Source of the DNA: CAZKXX01 sp964556705
GTDB taxonomy: Bacteria; Acidobacteriota; Terriglobia; UBA7540
DNA: 64,000 bases
Assembly (NCBI GenBank): GCA_964556705.1
Contig: CAZKXX010000004.1
Span: 16,080 to 80,079 of the forward strand
Direction: 5' to 3'
This document shows positions 19,828-27,742 of the stretch, one piece after another. Under the pieces are notes generated by a model. The model saw only the letters and a list, made by a program, of their open reading frames with translations, was not told the origin of the DNA and made no database searches. Positions within the stretch are counted from its first letter, which is position 1. The number at the start of each line of letters is the position of its first letter. Made by a program: the position numbers and the translations under genes.

Positions 19828-20166
19828 ATGGGCGACCCTCTTTATCGCGACTACGAGAAACTGGTGGGGATTACCCTCTGCGGGAAGGCCTTCGAGGTCC
19901 CGGAGAAGAACACCTGCCTGCGCGCCTTCCAATACGTCAGCCCGGAGACCATTCCGTACGGCCGTTTCTGCTGGAACCAGGAATGCCAGCTCTGCCGGAT
20001 TGTCTATCGCATGCGAGGCGAGCCGGAAGAGACTCGGCGGGCGGTGCTCGCCTGCAAGGTGCTGGTGGCGGAAGGGATGGAGATCGTCGAGGTCTCGGAA
20101 GAACTGCGCTGGACGCTGGCGGAGAAGCTGGGGAAGGCGGACCTGAGACCGGCGTATGAGGATTGA
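19828..20166 (+). CDS. Small plant-type 2Fe-2S ferredoxin-like protein
   Basis: This 112-residue protein has the cluster motif C-x4-C-x2-C (CWNQECQLC, about residues 51-59) and a later cysteine in AVLACKVLV. This is the arrangement of plant-type 2Fe-2S domains such as those in the N-termini of molybdopterin oxidoreductases and sarcosine oxidase. It would be a cytoplasmic electron carrier. The ATG at 19828 is chosen because the family-like sequence begins soon after it; upstream in-frame codons overlap the methylase remnant. No oxidoreductase partner is fused. The next gene on the same strand, 620 bases away, belongs to an ATP-driven low-potential electron-transfer system, so a functional link is possible but unproven. 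Confidence 0.65.
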   Translation: MGDPLYRDYEKLVGITLCGKAFEVPEKNTCLRAFQYVSPETIPYGRFCWNQECQLCRIVYRMRGEPEETRRAVLACKVLVAEGMEIVEVSEELRWTLAEKLGKADLRPAYED

Positions 20167-20179
20167 TTTCTTCTGTGGC

Positions 20180-20197
20180 TTCCCGCTTTCGCGGGAA
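20180..20197. repeat. Dispersed palindrome of the ATTCCCGC/GCGGGAAT type
   Basis: TTCCCGC-TTTC-GCGGGAA is a perfect 7-bp inverted repeat followed by TGACG. It matches a palindrome scattered in many bacterial genomes, related to the Neisseria dRS3 type, which gives spurious peptides such as VIPAKAG when translated. It lies just after the 2Fe-2S gene and could also act as a transcript end. Confidence 0.7.
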
Positions 20198-20788
20198 TGA
20201 CGGCGCTCAAAAGTCGGCGCTGCCCTGAGTCCCCGTGCAAGCCCGTGGCACGGCGGGACTGGAATACCCCACCATCTGACAGTCGTCAAACTGTCACAAT
20301 CACGGTTGGCAGATGATTAGCCCCTCCTGTAGCCTGCGCCATCTGGCTGGGGTCTTTCGGGTGGAGGGGTGGACTTCCACAGCGATCCGAGCCCCGGAAT
20401 CTTTGTAAGGGTCGGATTTTAAGGGAGTTACCAGTCACAGGCTGAAAAAATCCATTAAGGTACACTTTTTGACCGTTCGCTGTATTGGAGTTTACTTGCC
20501 GGTCGGAAGCATAGAGGATAGCCGCGAGTCCGCTTAATGTACTATTTCGTTCCTTTTCAGGGCTTTGATCGAAACGACCAAGCTGCACGCCCGGTCGGCA
20601 GTAACCTGCCGAGGCTGGGTTGGAGTTTGAGCGGCGCCGACTGCCCCGTGGGGACGGGGATCCTCGACGCGGTCGGGGTCGCTAAAGGACGGCGGTCCGC
20701 GACGGGGTCGGGGCAGGCGCCGATCGCCGGTAGAGACCAGAGTTGTTGGGGCGGGGTGCCCCGTGGGAATTTCGAAGCGAGGTGACGC
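20198..20788. other. Long gene-free stretch before the activase operon
   Basis: No protein-coding or RNA gene was recognised. It holds a perfect 7-bp inverted repeat, TGACAGT-N6-ACTGTCA (20277-20296), that could bind a regulator. The last part is GC-rich and contains several short hairpins. GAGGTGA just before the ATG at 20789 is the ribosome-binding site of the next gene. No riboswitch that I can name was seen. Confidence 0.45.
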
Positions 20789-22570
20789 ATGAGCACTGCA
20801 CCGTTCAATGGGTTTCCTGAGGTCCCAGGGGGGCTCGTCCAGATTGCCAGCAAGGAAGAGGTGATCAAGCAACGGCTGGAAGAGGAACGCAGGCGGCTGG
20901 AGCGCGAAGCGGGGATTGCGCAGCGGGTGAAGACCCATTTTCACAAGCCCATTGAGAATCCCTTCACGAAATCGCAGCGCGACAAGACGACGATCCTCTA
21001 CGGCGGGCTGACCTGGAAGCACGAGAAGCTCGTGCACGGCGCGCTGGAAAGCCTGGGTTACAAGTGCGAGTCGGTGCCGGTGCCGAACAAAAAGGCCTTT
21101 CAGCTCGGCAAGGAGTACGGCAACAACGGGCAGTGCAACCCGACTTACTTCACGGTCGGCAACCTGGTGGAGTTTGTCCAGAACCTGGAAGAGAAGGGGC
21201 TGACGAAGCAGGAGATTATCGACCGCTACGTGTTCTTCACGGCGGGCGCCTGCGGCCCCTGCCGGTTCGGGATGTACGAGGCGGAGTACCGCCTGGCGCT
21301 CCGCAACGCGGGGTTCGACGGCTTCCGCGTGCTGCTGTTCCAGCAGGAAGGCGGGTTGAACCAGGCGGAGATGGAAGCGGGCCTGGAAATGAACCTCGAC
21401 TTCTTTCTCGCCATCCTGAACGGCCTGAACATGGGCGACATCATCAACGACGTGGCGTACCAGATTCGCCCCTACGAAGTGAATCCGGGCGAAACGGACC
21501 GCGTGCTCGATGAGTCCATGGACCTGCTGCACGAAGTGCTGCGGAAGAAAAAGCCCTGGACGCTGGAAGGCAAGCTCGCAACGCTGGCCGGGAAGGCCGG
21601 GATGGGCGCGACGGCCGAGTACCTGGGCAAGTTCCTGAACCAGCTTTACGGCTCGGAACTGACCGAGGCGCTCAACGAAGTGCGCGACCGGTTCGAATCG
21701 ATCGCGGTGGACCGCACGCGCGTGAAGCCGATGGTGAAAATCACCGGCGAGTTCTGGGCGCAGACCACCGAGGGCGACGGCAACTTCAACATGTTCCGCT
21801 TCCTCGAGCGCGAGGGCGCGCAGGTGATTGTGGAGCCGATCGGCACCTGGATCTGCTACCTGATGCACCAGGCGAAGCAGGAAGCGCGCGACAAGCGGGG
21901 GCTGGACCTCATCGCCGAAAACGTGCCGAAGTGGAACCTGGCGCGCGTCTTCAAGAGCCACATGAAGACGCAGTCGAAGCTCGCAAAGCTGACGATTGCG
22001 GAAAAGATCTTCTCGCGCGAGTACCACCGGCTGGTCGAGGCGCTGGGCGGACTGGCGCATCACCTCTGCGACCAGTACGAACTCCAGCGGCTCGGGCACC
22101 CCTACTACAACACGCGCGCGGGCGGCGGCGAAGGGCACCTGGAAGTGGCGAAGAATATCTACTACTCGAACAAAGACCTCTGCCACATGGTGCTGAGCCT
22201 CAAGCCCTTCGGCTGCATGCCTTCGACGCAGTCCGACGGGGCGCAATCGGCCGTGGTCTCGCATTACAAGGACATGATCTTCCTGCCGATTGAGACTTCC
22301 GGCGAGGGCGACGTGAACGCGCACAGCCGCGTGCAGATGGCGCTCGGCGAGGCGAAGGTGCGCGCCAAGAACGAAATGAAGGCGGTGCTCGAAGAGACGG
22401 GCGTGACGCTCGAAGACGTGCGGGCGTTTGCCGAAGAGCATCCGGAAATGCAGCGGCCCATGTACAAGTACGGCCACCGCAAGGGCGTGGTGGGCGTGGC
22501 CGCGAATTTCGTCCTGCACGCCGCCGAGCGCATGAAGGCCGAGCGGCGCGCCACCGTGGCGGTGGCGTAG
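20789..22570 (+). CDS. COG3581-like Fe-S protein, 2-hydroxyacyl-CoA dehydratase/double-cubane reductase relative
   Basis: This 593-residue protein resembles the reductase-like half of large CoA-activase proteins. A short charged helix (IKQRLEEERRRLE) opens it. Conserved cysteine motifs follow: GQCNPTYF (about 116), GACGPCRFGMY (about 153-163) and FGCMPSTQSDG (about 474). GPCRFG is typical of COG3581. Relatives bind Fe-S clusters and accept electrons from an ATP-driven activator. The next gene encodes such an activator, so the two should form a pair that reduces an unknown substrate at low potential. In many bacteria this part is fused to the activator; here it is separate and encoded first. 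It has a good ribosome-binding site (GAGGTGA). The true substrate cannot be deduced. Confidence 0.78.
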   Translation: MSTAPFNGFPEVPGGLVQIASKEEVIKQRLEEERRRLEREAGIAQRVKTHFHKPIENPFTKSQRDKTTILYGGLTWKHEKLVHGALESLGYKCESVPVPNKKAFQLGKEYGNNGQCNPTYFTVGNLVEFVQNLEEKGLTKQEIIDRYVFFTAGACGPCRFGMYEAEYRLALRNAGFDGFRVLLFQQEGGLNQAEMEAGLEMNLDFFLAILNGLNMGDIINDVAYQIRPYEVNPGETDRVLDESMDLLHEVLRKKKPWTLEGKLATLAGKAGMGATAEYLGKFLNQLYGSELTEALNEVRDRFESIAVDRTRVKPMVKITGEFWAQTTEGDGNFNMFRFLEREGAQVIVEPIGTWICYLMHQAKQEARDKRGLDLIAENVPKWNLARVFKSHMKTQSKLAKLTIAEKIFSREYHRLVEALGGLAHHLCDQYELQRLGHPYYNTRAGGGEGHLEVAKNIYYSNKDLCHMVLSLKPFGCMPSTQSDGAQSAVVSHYKDMIFLPIETSGEGDVNAHSRVQMALGEAKVRAKNEMKAVLEETGVTLEDVRAFAEEHPEMQRPMYKYGHRKGVVGVAANFVLHAAERMKAERRATVAVA

Positions 22571-22582
22571 GCGCTTCGTCGC

Positions 22583-22625
22583 GCCGGCCTTTGGCCGGCA
22601 TTCGCGATGCCGCCGAGACGGCGGC
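22583..22625. repeat. Two perfect intergenic hairpins inside the activase operon
   Basis: GCCGGCC-TTT-GGCCGGC (22583-22599) and GCCGCCG-AGA-CGGCGGC (22609-22625) stand in the 90-base space between the two operon genes. There is no T-run, so they are not simple terminators. They could be an RNA-processing or stabilising structure, or a copy of a short intergenic repeat; a similar hairpin lies at 38412-38428. Confidence 0.6.
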
Positions 22626-22660
22626 GCTCATCGAGCGCCGCGACAGCACCGGGAGGTGCG

Positions 22661-25600
22661 ATGAATCTTCCCAGCCCGAAAGATCTGATGGTCGGACTCG
22701 ACGTGGGCTCGACGACGGTGAAAGCCGTGGTCGTGGACACGAACACGCAGGAGATCGTCTGGTCGGACTATCAGCGGCATGACACGAAGCAGCCCGAGAA
22801 GTGTCTCGAGTTCCTGAAACGCATCGAGGCGGATACGGGCGTCAAAGCCGGCGAGACCCGAGTCTTCGTCACGGGCAGCGGCGGCGGCGGAATCGCGCCC
22901 TATATCGGCGCGAAATTCGTGCAGGAAGTCAACGCCGTGTCGCTGGCCGTCGAGCACCTCTATCCCGAGTGCGGCTCGGTGGTCGAGCTGGGCGGGCAGG
23001 ACGCGAAAATCATCATCTTCAAGGAAGACCCGGAAACCGGCCGCAAGAAGAAACTGCCCTCCATGAACGACAAGTGCGCGGGCGGGACGGGCGCCGTTAT
23101 TGACAAGATTAATGCCAAGCTGCGTATTCCGGCCGAAGAGCTCTGCAATATGGGGTATTACGGGCTCAAGCTCCATCCCGTCGCCGGCAAGTGCGGCGTG
23201 TTCGCGGAAACGGACATCAACGGGCTTCAGAAGAGCGGCGTGCCGCCCCCGGAACTGATGGCGTCGCTATTCGAGGCGATCATTCAGCAGAACCTCGCGG
23301 TGCTGACGCGCGGCAATACGCTCCGTCCGGTGGTGCTGCTGCTCGGCGGGCCGAACACCTACATCCAGGGGATGAAGGACTGCTGGAAGCACAACATCCC
23401 GAAAGTCTGGGAGGAGCGCAACTTCCCGCTGCCCGAAGGCAAGGACCCCAAAGACCTCATCCAGGTGCCGAAGAACGCGCAGTATTTCGCGGCCATCGGC
23501 TGCGTGCGTTACGGGCTGGACGAGGACGCGCACCTGGGCGTTTACAAGGGCTGGGAAAAACTCGAGTGGTACATCACCGTCGGGCGCGAAGAAGAGAAGA
23601 AGAAGCGCGGGTCGGCAGGCCTGTGGAAGACGCCGGACGAACTCGCCGGGTTCAAGGAGCGCTACAAGCCGAAGAAATTCACGCCGCGCGAGTTCCGCCC
23701 GGGGGAGCACGTGCGCGCCTTCATGGGGATTGACGGCGGCTCGACCTCCACCAAGGCCGTGCTCGTCAGCGAGCAGGGCGAGGTCATGGTGAAGTGCTAC
23801 CAGCTCTCCAAGGGCAACCCGCTCGAAGACACCAAGGAAATGTTCGCGAGCCTCCGCCAGCAGGTGGAAGAGCAGGGGGCGACGCTCGAACTGCTGGGCG
23901 TGGGGAGCACCGGCTACGCGAAAGACATCCTGAAAGACGTGCTCAACGCCGACGTGGCCATCGTCGAGACGGTGGCGCACACGGAGGCGGCGCTGCACTT
24001 CTATCCTGATGCCGACGTCATCTGCGACGTGGGCGGGCAGGACATCAAGCTCATCATCCTTCAGGACGGGCGCGTCAAGGACTTCAAGCTCAACACGCAG
24101 TGCTCGGCGGGGAACGGCTACTTCCTCCAGTCCACCTGCGTCGGTTTCGGCTACGACGTCAAGCAGTACGCCGACCTGGCGTTCGCGGCGAAGTCCATGC
24201 CCATGTTCGGTTACGGCTGCGCGGTCTTCATGCAGTCCGACATCGTGGACTTCCAGCGGCAGGGCTGGCAGCCGGAAGAAATCATGGCGGGCCTGGCGAA
24301 CGTGCTGCCGAAGAACATCTGGCTCTACGTTTCGCAGATTCCCAACCTCGCCTCGCTCGGCAAGACGTTCGTCCTTCAGGGCGGCACGCAGCACAACCTG
24401 GCGGCCGTCAAGGCCCAGGTGGACTTCATCGAGTCGCGCTTCAAGGACAAGGGCCAGAAACCCAACGTCATCGTGCACGAGCACTGCGGCGAATCCGGGG
24501 CGATCGGCGCGGCGCTCGAAACGCGCCGGCTCTACCAGCGCGGGCAGCGGACGAAGTTCATCGGCTTCGACGCCGTCGAAAAGATCACCTACGTCACGCA
24601 CCGCAGCGAGGACACGCGCTGCTACTTCTGCAAGAACAAATGCATGCGGACGTTCATCGACGTTCAGATCGCCAGCGCCGACGAGAGCTGGAAGAAATCG
24701 AAGATTCCCATCGCCCAGGGCATCAAGCGGCTCATCGTGGGGAACTCCTGCGAGAAGGGTCTGGTGGAAGACGTCAACGACATGCGCGAGATCAAGAAGG
24801 GTCTCGACGCGATGAAGAAAGACAATCCCAACATGGTCGAGGTGGGCGCGAAGGCCGTGTTCAAGAGCTACGCGCCTCCCGTGGTCGCGGACGCGCCGCC
24901 CCAATACGCTTTCACGGCGAGCCAGAAACGCCGCGTCGAGCTGATGAAGAAGCGCAAAGAGCTGCGCATCGGCATCCCGCGCATCCTCAACCAGTACTCC
25001 GTGAACCCGATTTTCAGCGCCTACTTTGAAGCGTTGGGGATTCCCGCGGAAAACATCGTTTACTCCGACTATACCAGTGAGCAGCTCTACAAAGAAGGCG
25101 CGAAGCGCGGCGCCATCGATCCCTGCTTCCCCTCCAAGGTCGGGATTCCGCACGTGCACAACCTGCTTTACGTGCACCACAAGAAGAAGCCGCTCGACAT
25201 CATCTTCTGCCCGATGATTGACGATTTGCCGAGCGACCTGAAATTCGCCCAGGCGCATCGCGCCTGCCCGACGGTGACGACGACGCCCGAAGCCGTCAAG
25301 GCCGCGTTCATCAAGGAAGGCGACGCTTTCAAGGAGAACGGCGTCCTGTTTTTCGACACGTTCGTCAACCCCGCGCAGCCGACGGTGCTGAAGAAACAGC
25401 TCTACGATGAGTTCAAAGATGTCTTCGGGCTTTCGTGGGAGGAAAACTCCCGCGCCGTCGAAGAAGGTCTGAAGGCGCAGGAGCAGTTCCAGGACTCCCT
25501 GCGCGCCCAGGGACGCGACATCCTGAAGCGGCTGGAGGCCGAAGACCGCATCGGCATCGTGGTGCTCGGGCGTCCGTACCACAACGACCCGGGCATCAAT

Positions 25601-26185
25601 CACGAAATCCTGGAAGAGTTCCAGAAGATCGGCTACCCGGTGCTGACGCTTCAGTCGCTCCCCGTGGACGAAGACATCGTCGGGCCGCTGTTTGCCGAAG
25701 ACGTCGAGAGCGGCGCCGTCCGGCACGCGCTCGATATCTCCGACGCCTGGAAGAACAGCTACAGCGAGAACACGTCGCAGAAAATCTGGGCGGCGAAGTT
25801 CACGGCGCGGCACCCGAACCTCGTGGCGCTGGAGCTCTCCAGCTTCAAGTGCGGTCACGACGCGCCCATTTACACCGTCGTCGAGGAAACGGTCACCAAG
25901 AGCGGCACGCCCTACTTCTCGTTCAAGGATATTGACGAGAACAAGCCGACGGGCTCGATCAAAATCCGCGTCGAGACCATCGGTTACTTCCTCAAGCGCT
26001 ACCGCGAGGACATGGTCTATCGCAAGCAGAAGCGGGCGGAGATTGACGCGAAGCTGAAGGAGCTGGAAGCGAAGCTGCGCGCCGAACTCGACGCCGTCCC
26101 GCCGGACCTTCCACCGGGCCCGCCGCCCGCGCCGTACGAAATCGAATCGCCCGTCTCCATCAACGCCATCCGGCGGGAAGATTGA
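22661..26185 (+). CDS. Large acyl-CoA dehydratase activase: two BcrAD/BadFG ATPase domains plus DUF2229
   Basis: This 1174-residue protein is a tandem ASKHA-fold ATPase that would drive electrons at very low potential into a reductase partner. Domain 1 begins with VGLDVGSTTVKAVVVD and has the cluster cysteines NDKCAGGTG and GKCGVFAE. Domain 2 begins near residue 355 (MGIDGGSTSTKAV) and has TQCSAGNG and GYGCAVFMQSDIV. A cysteine cluster CYFCKNKC lies near residue 654. DUF2229 runs from about 767 (LRIGIPRILNQY), with DPCFPSKVG, IFCPMI and ACPTV. The ATG at 22661 follows GGGAGGTG; an in-frame start at 22607 lies in the hairpin region. It follows the COG3581-like gene and ends at a strong terminator, so the two form an operon. 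The reaction driven is unknown. Confidence 0.85.
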   Translation: MNLPSPKDLMVGLDVGSTTVKAVVVDTNTQEIVWSDYQRHDTKQPEKCLEFLKRIEADTGVKAGETRVFVTGSGGGGIAPYIGAKFVQEVNAVSLAVEHLYPECGSVVELGGQDAKIIIFKEDPETGRKKKLPSMNDKCAGGTGAVIDKINAKLRIPAEELCNMGYYGLKLHPVAGKCGVFAETDINGLQKSGVPPPELMASLFEAIIQQNLAVLTRGNTLRPVVLLLGGPNTYIQGMKDCWKHNIPKVWEERNFPLPEGKDPKDLIQVPKNAQYFAAIGCVRYGLDEDAHLGVYKGWEKLEWYITVGREEEKKKRGSAGLWKTPDELAGFKERYKPKKFTPREFRPGEHVRAFMGIDGGSTSTKAVLVSEQGEVMVKCYQLSKGNPLEDTKEMFASLRQQVEEQGATLELLGVGSTGYAKDILKDVLNADVAIVETVAHTEAALHFYPDADVICDVGGQDIKLIILQDGRVKDFKLNTQCSAGNGYFLQSTCVGFGYDVKQYADLAFAAKSMPMFGYGCAVFMQSDIVDFQRQGWQPEEIMAGLANVLPKNIWLYVSQIPNLASLGKTFVLQGGTQHNLAAVKAQVDFIESRFKDKGQKPNVIVHEHCGESGAIGAALETRRLYQRGQRTKFIGFDAVEKITYVTHRSEDTRCYFCKNKCMRTFIDVQIASADESWKKSKIPIAQGIKRLIVGNSCEKGLVEDVNDMREIKKGLDAMKKDNPNMVEVGAKAVFKSYAPPVVADAPPQYAFTASQKRRVELMKKRKELRIGIPRILNQYSVNPIFSAYFEALGIPAENIVYSDYTSEQLYKEGAKRGAIDPCFPSKVGIPHVHNLLYVHHKKKPLDIIFCPMIDDLPSDLKFAQAHRACPTVTTTPEAVKAAFIKEGDAFKENGVLFFDTFVNPAQPTVLKKQLYDEFKDVFGLSWEENSRAVEEGLKAQEQFQDSLRAQGRDILKRLEAEDRIGIVVLGRPYHNDPGINHEILEEFQKIGYPVLTLQSLPVDEDIVGPLFAEDVESGAVRHALDISDAWKNSYSENTSQKIWAAKFTARHPNLVALELSSFKCGHDAPIYTVVEETVTKSGTPYFSFKDIDENKPTGSIKIRVETIGYFLKRYREDMVYRKQKRAEIDAKLKELEAKLRAELDAVPPDLPPGPPPAPYEIESPVSINAIRRED

Positions 26186-26212
26186 TAGTCCGAGCAGAGC
26201 TTCAAAGTCGGG

Positions 26213-26246
26213 GTTCGGGGATTGCAGAATCTCCGAACGCTTTTTT
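26213..26246 (+). terminator. Strong rho-independent terminator of the activase operon
   Basis: GTTCGGGGATT and AATCTCCGAAC form an 11-bp stem with one G-U pair and a GCAG loop (26213-26238), followed by GC and a run of six T. It lies 27 bases after the stop codon. Confidence 0.88.
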
Positions 26247-26312
26247 CTTTCCCGCGCGCGGACCCGGGCGCGCAGCGACTTAATACGACCCTGTCACTCA
26301 CGTGAGATTCAT

Positions 26313-26693
26313 ATGGCAGCCAATCTGGAAAGCATTTCGCCCGTCCTGCCGGCAAACGACCTGCTCGAAACAGTCCGGTGGTACGAGCAGCAATTGGGTT
26401 TCCGCTGCCTCTTTGTTTACCCGAAAGAAGCGCCCGATTACGGAGCCGTGAGTCGCGACGCGGCGGAAATTCACTTCTTCCCGGCGAGCGTGGACCCGAA
26501 GAAGAACGACTGGATGTGTTACCTGCGGGTCCGCGGAATCGAAACGCTTTACGACGAGTATCGCGCCAAGGGACTGATCCATCCGAATGCGCCGCTCGAG
26601 ACGAAGCCCTGGGGCCAGCGGGAGTTCGCGGTGATCGACCTTAATGGAACGCTTTTGACCTTCGGCCAGCCGGCTTCGGAGAACGCTCCGTAA
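26313..26693 (+). CDS. VOC family (glyoxalase/bleomycin-resistance-like) protein
   Basis: This is a 126-residue vicinal-oxygen-chelate protein. The opening SISPVLPANDLLETVRWYEQ, the middle AEIHFFPA and the closing REFAVIDLNGTLLTFGQP follow the paired beta-alpha-beta-beta-beta plan of the family. Metal-ligand candidates are His in EIHFF and a Glu in REFAVID. Proteins of this size act as dimers and may be enzymes or binding proteins; the substrate is not visible. The palindrome CTCACGTGAG lies just upstream (26297-26306). It is a single gene after the activase terminator. Confidence 0.8.
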   Translation: MAANLESISPVLPANDLLETVRWYEQQLGFRCLFVYPKEAPDYGAVSRDAAEIHFFPASVDPKKNDWMCYLRVRGIETLYDEYRAKGLIHPNAPLETKPWGQREFAVIDLNGTLLTFGQPASENAP

Positions 26694-26783
26694 AGGCCGC
26701 CCCGTGTGCTGTTGCGGGAGCAGAGATTACTCCACGTTGCCAAACACCCGTCTCAGTTGATAACATTTTCAGGGGTGAACGCC

Positions 26784-27032
26784 GTGCCTGACTTCAGCCC
26801 AATGCCCTACAAGGATTACAGGTGGATCGTAGCCGACCCCCGCCTGCTGGGGGGCGCGTTGGCCATTCGGGGCACGCGCCTCTCGGTGGCGCTGATCCTG
26901 GAATGCCTGGCAAACGGGATGACGGTTGCGGACATCAACGAAAGCTTTGAAAATTCTTTTCCCCCCGAAGCGCTCCCGGAAGTCCTGAAGGTGGCATCCG
27001 AATTGGCGAGTTCGGTCCATGTGGCTCCTTGA
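26784..27032 (+). CDS. DUF433 antitoxin-like protein
   Basis: This 82-residue protein has the DUF433 pattern, a small helix-turn-helix protein (DPRLLGGALAIRGTRLSVALI, then MTVADINESF and FPPEALPEVLKVA). DUF433 genes are usually paired with DUF5615 PIN-like toxins, and here the next gene is one, overlapping by 14 bases. The protein would bind and silence the toxin and repress the shared promoter. The GTG at 26784 is preferred because AGGGGTG precedes it at a suitable distance; an open frame reaches back to 26706 without a ribosome-binding site. Confidence 0.82.
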   Translation: MPDFSPMPYKDYRWIVADPRLLGGALAIRGTRLSVALILECLANGMTVADINESFENSFPPEALPEVLKVASELASSVHVAP

Positions 27033-27387
27033 TGCGAATATGGATGTCCACGTGATCGACCTATTCGCTGAGTTTGGAGTTCCTTGCGAAGCGGCGGGAC
27101 GCCGAGGATGGGAAAGTCTCAACAATGGCGAATTGGTTTCCGCTGCCGTGCAAGCAGGCTTCACATGCATTCTGACGCACGACCGCCACTTTGCAGAGTC
27201 GGCTGCCGCCTCCCTCCGCGAAGGGACTCCCGTGGCGGTGGTTATCGTCCGATTGCCGCAAAAGCCGTGGCGTCAGTACGTGCGGGACTTTCGAGAAGCG
27301 TGGATGAAGCAACCCATCAATCCGCGTCCCGGTTCAGTCGTCGAGTGGCCCGAAAGCGCGCAAGAAGTCCGGACAATCAACGGTTGA
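27019..27387 (+). CDS. DUF5615 PIN-like toxin
   Basis: This is a 122-residue protein of the DUF5615 family, distantly related to PIN-domain ribonucleases. WLLDANMD carries the first acidic cluster (usually LLDENL), the middle GWESLNNGELVSAA fits the usual SDxEIL-like position, and ILTHDRHF is the standard second acidic strand. It probably cleaves RNA. The start overlaps the end of the DUF433 antitoxin by 14 bases, giving translational coupling as expected for a toxin-antitoxin pair. The first acidic motif has Ala where the family often has Glu, which could lower activity. Confidence 0.8.
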   Translation: MWLLDANMDVHVIDLFAEFGVPCEAAGRRGWESLNNGELVSAAVQAGFTCILTHDRHFAESAAASLREGTPVAVVIVRLPQKPWRQYVRDFREAWMKQPINPRPGSVVEWPESAQEVRTING

Positions 27388-27460
27388 TGGCCCGCGGCGG
27401 GAGCAGACAATGACTTCCGTTCGCGACCTCGCCTGACCGAAATTGGAATCCGAGGAGAAG

Positions 27461-27742
27461 ATGCCTTTCGAGTCCGACAAAATCATGTTCGAGATTTATC
27501 GCGAGACGACCTATACGAACAAATATCGCGTCGTCTATTTCACCGAGCTTCAGGACCACAACAAGGAGCACGAGATCAGCCGCGCCATGGCCGGCGAGCA
27601 TTTCTATGACGGCTTCATCCGCGCCTACCGCAAAGACCAGGCCAAGGAGGCCATCAACCGCCTCCTCGAGCGCCTCAACAGCGGCGAAAAGGTAACCCGG
27701 GAAGACGTGGAGCGGGAACTGGAGCCGTTCACCCCGTCGTAA
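27461..27742 (+). CDS. Small conserved-looking hypothetical protein
   Basis: I do not recognise a family for this 93-residue acidic protein. It has a beta-strand-rich first half (IMFEIYRETTYTNKYRVVYF) and a helical, charged second half (KDQAKEAINRLLERLNSGEK, then TREDVERELEPF). There is no signal peptide or membrane span. The ATG at 27461 follows GAGGAG at a good distance and is better than a TTG at 27443. Its stop codon touches the first base of the repeat that bounds the four-helix-bundle element, so that element may have inserted just behind it. Confidence 0.65.
   Translation: MPFESDKIMFEIYRETTYTNKYRVVYFTELQDHNKEHEISRAMAGEHFYDGFIRAYRKDQAKEAINRLLERLNSGEKVTREDVERELEPFTPS

Noticed and set aside
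15938..25858. Very long antisense open frames opposite the CRTAC1 gene (15938-17647), the COG3581-like gene (20534-22519) and the activase (23267-25858)
   Set aside because: They lie opposite strongly conserved genes in GC-rich DNA, where the third codon position leaves few stops. Their translations are rich in Arg, His, Val and Ala and show no domain, signal or ribosome-binding site.
26294..26309. parS-like palindrome around CTCACGTGAG upstream of the VOC gene
   Set aside because: Only ten of sixteen positions match the parS consensus and it is 29 kb from parAB. It is more likely a chance palindrome or a local operator.
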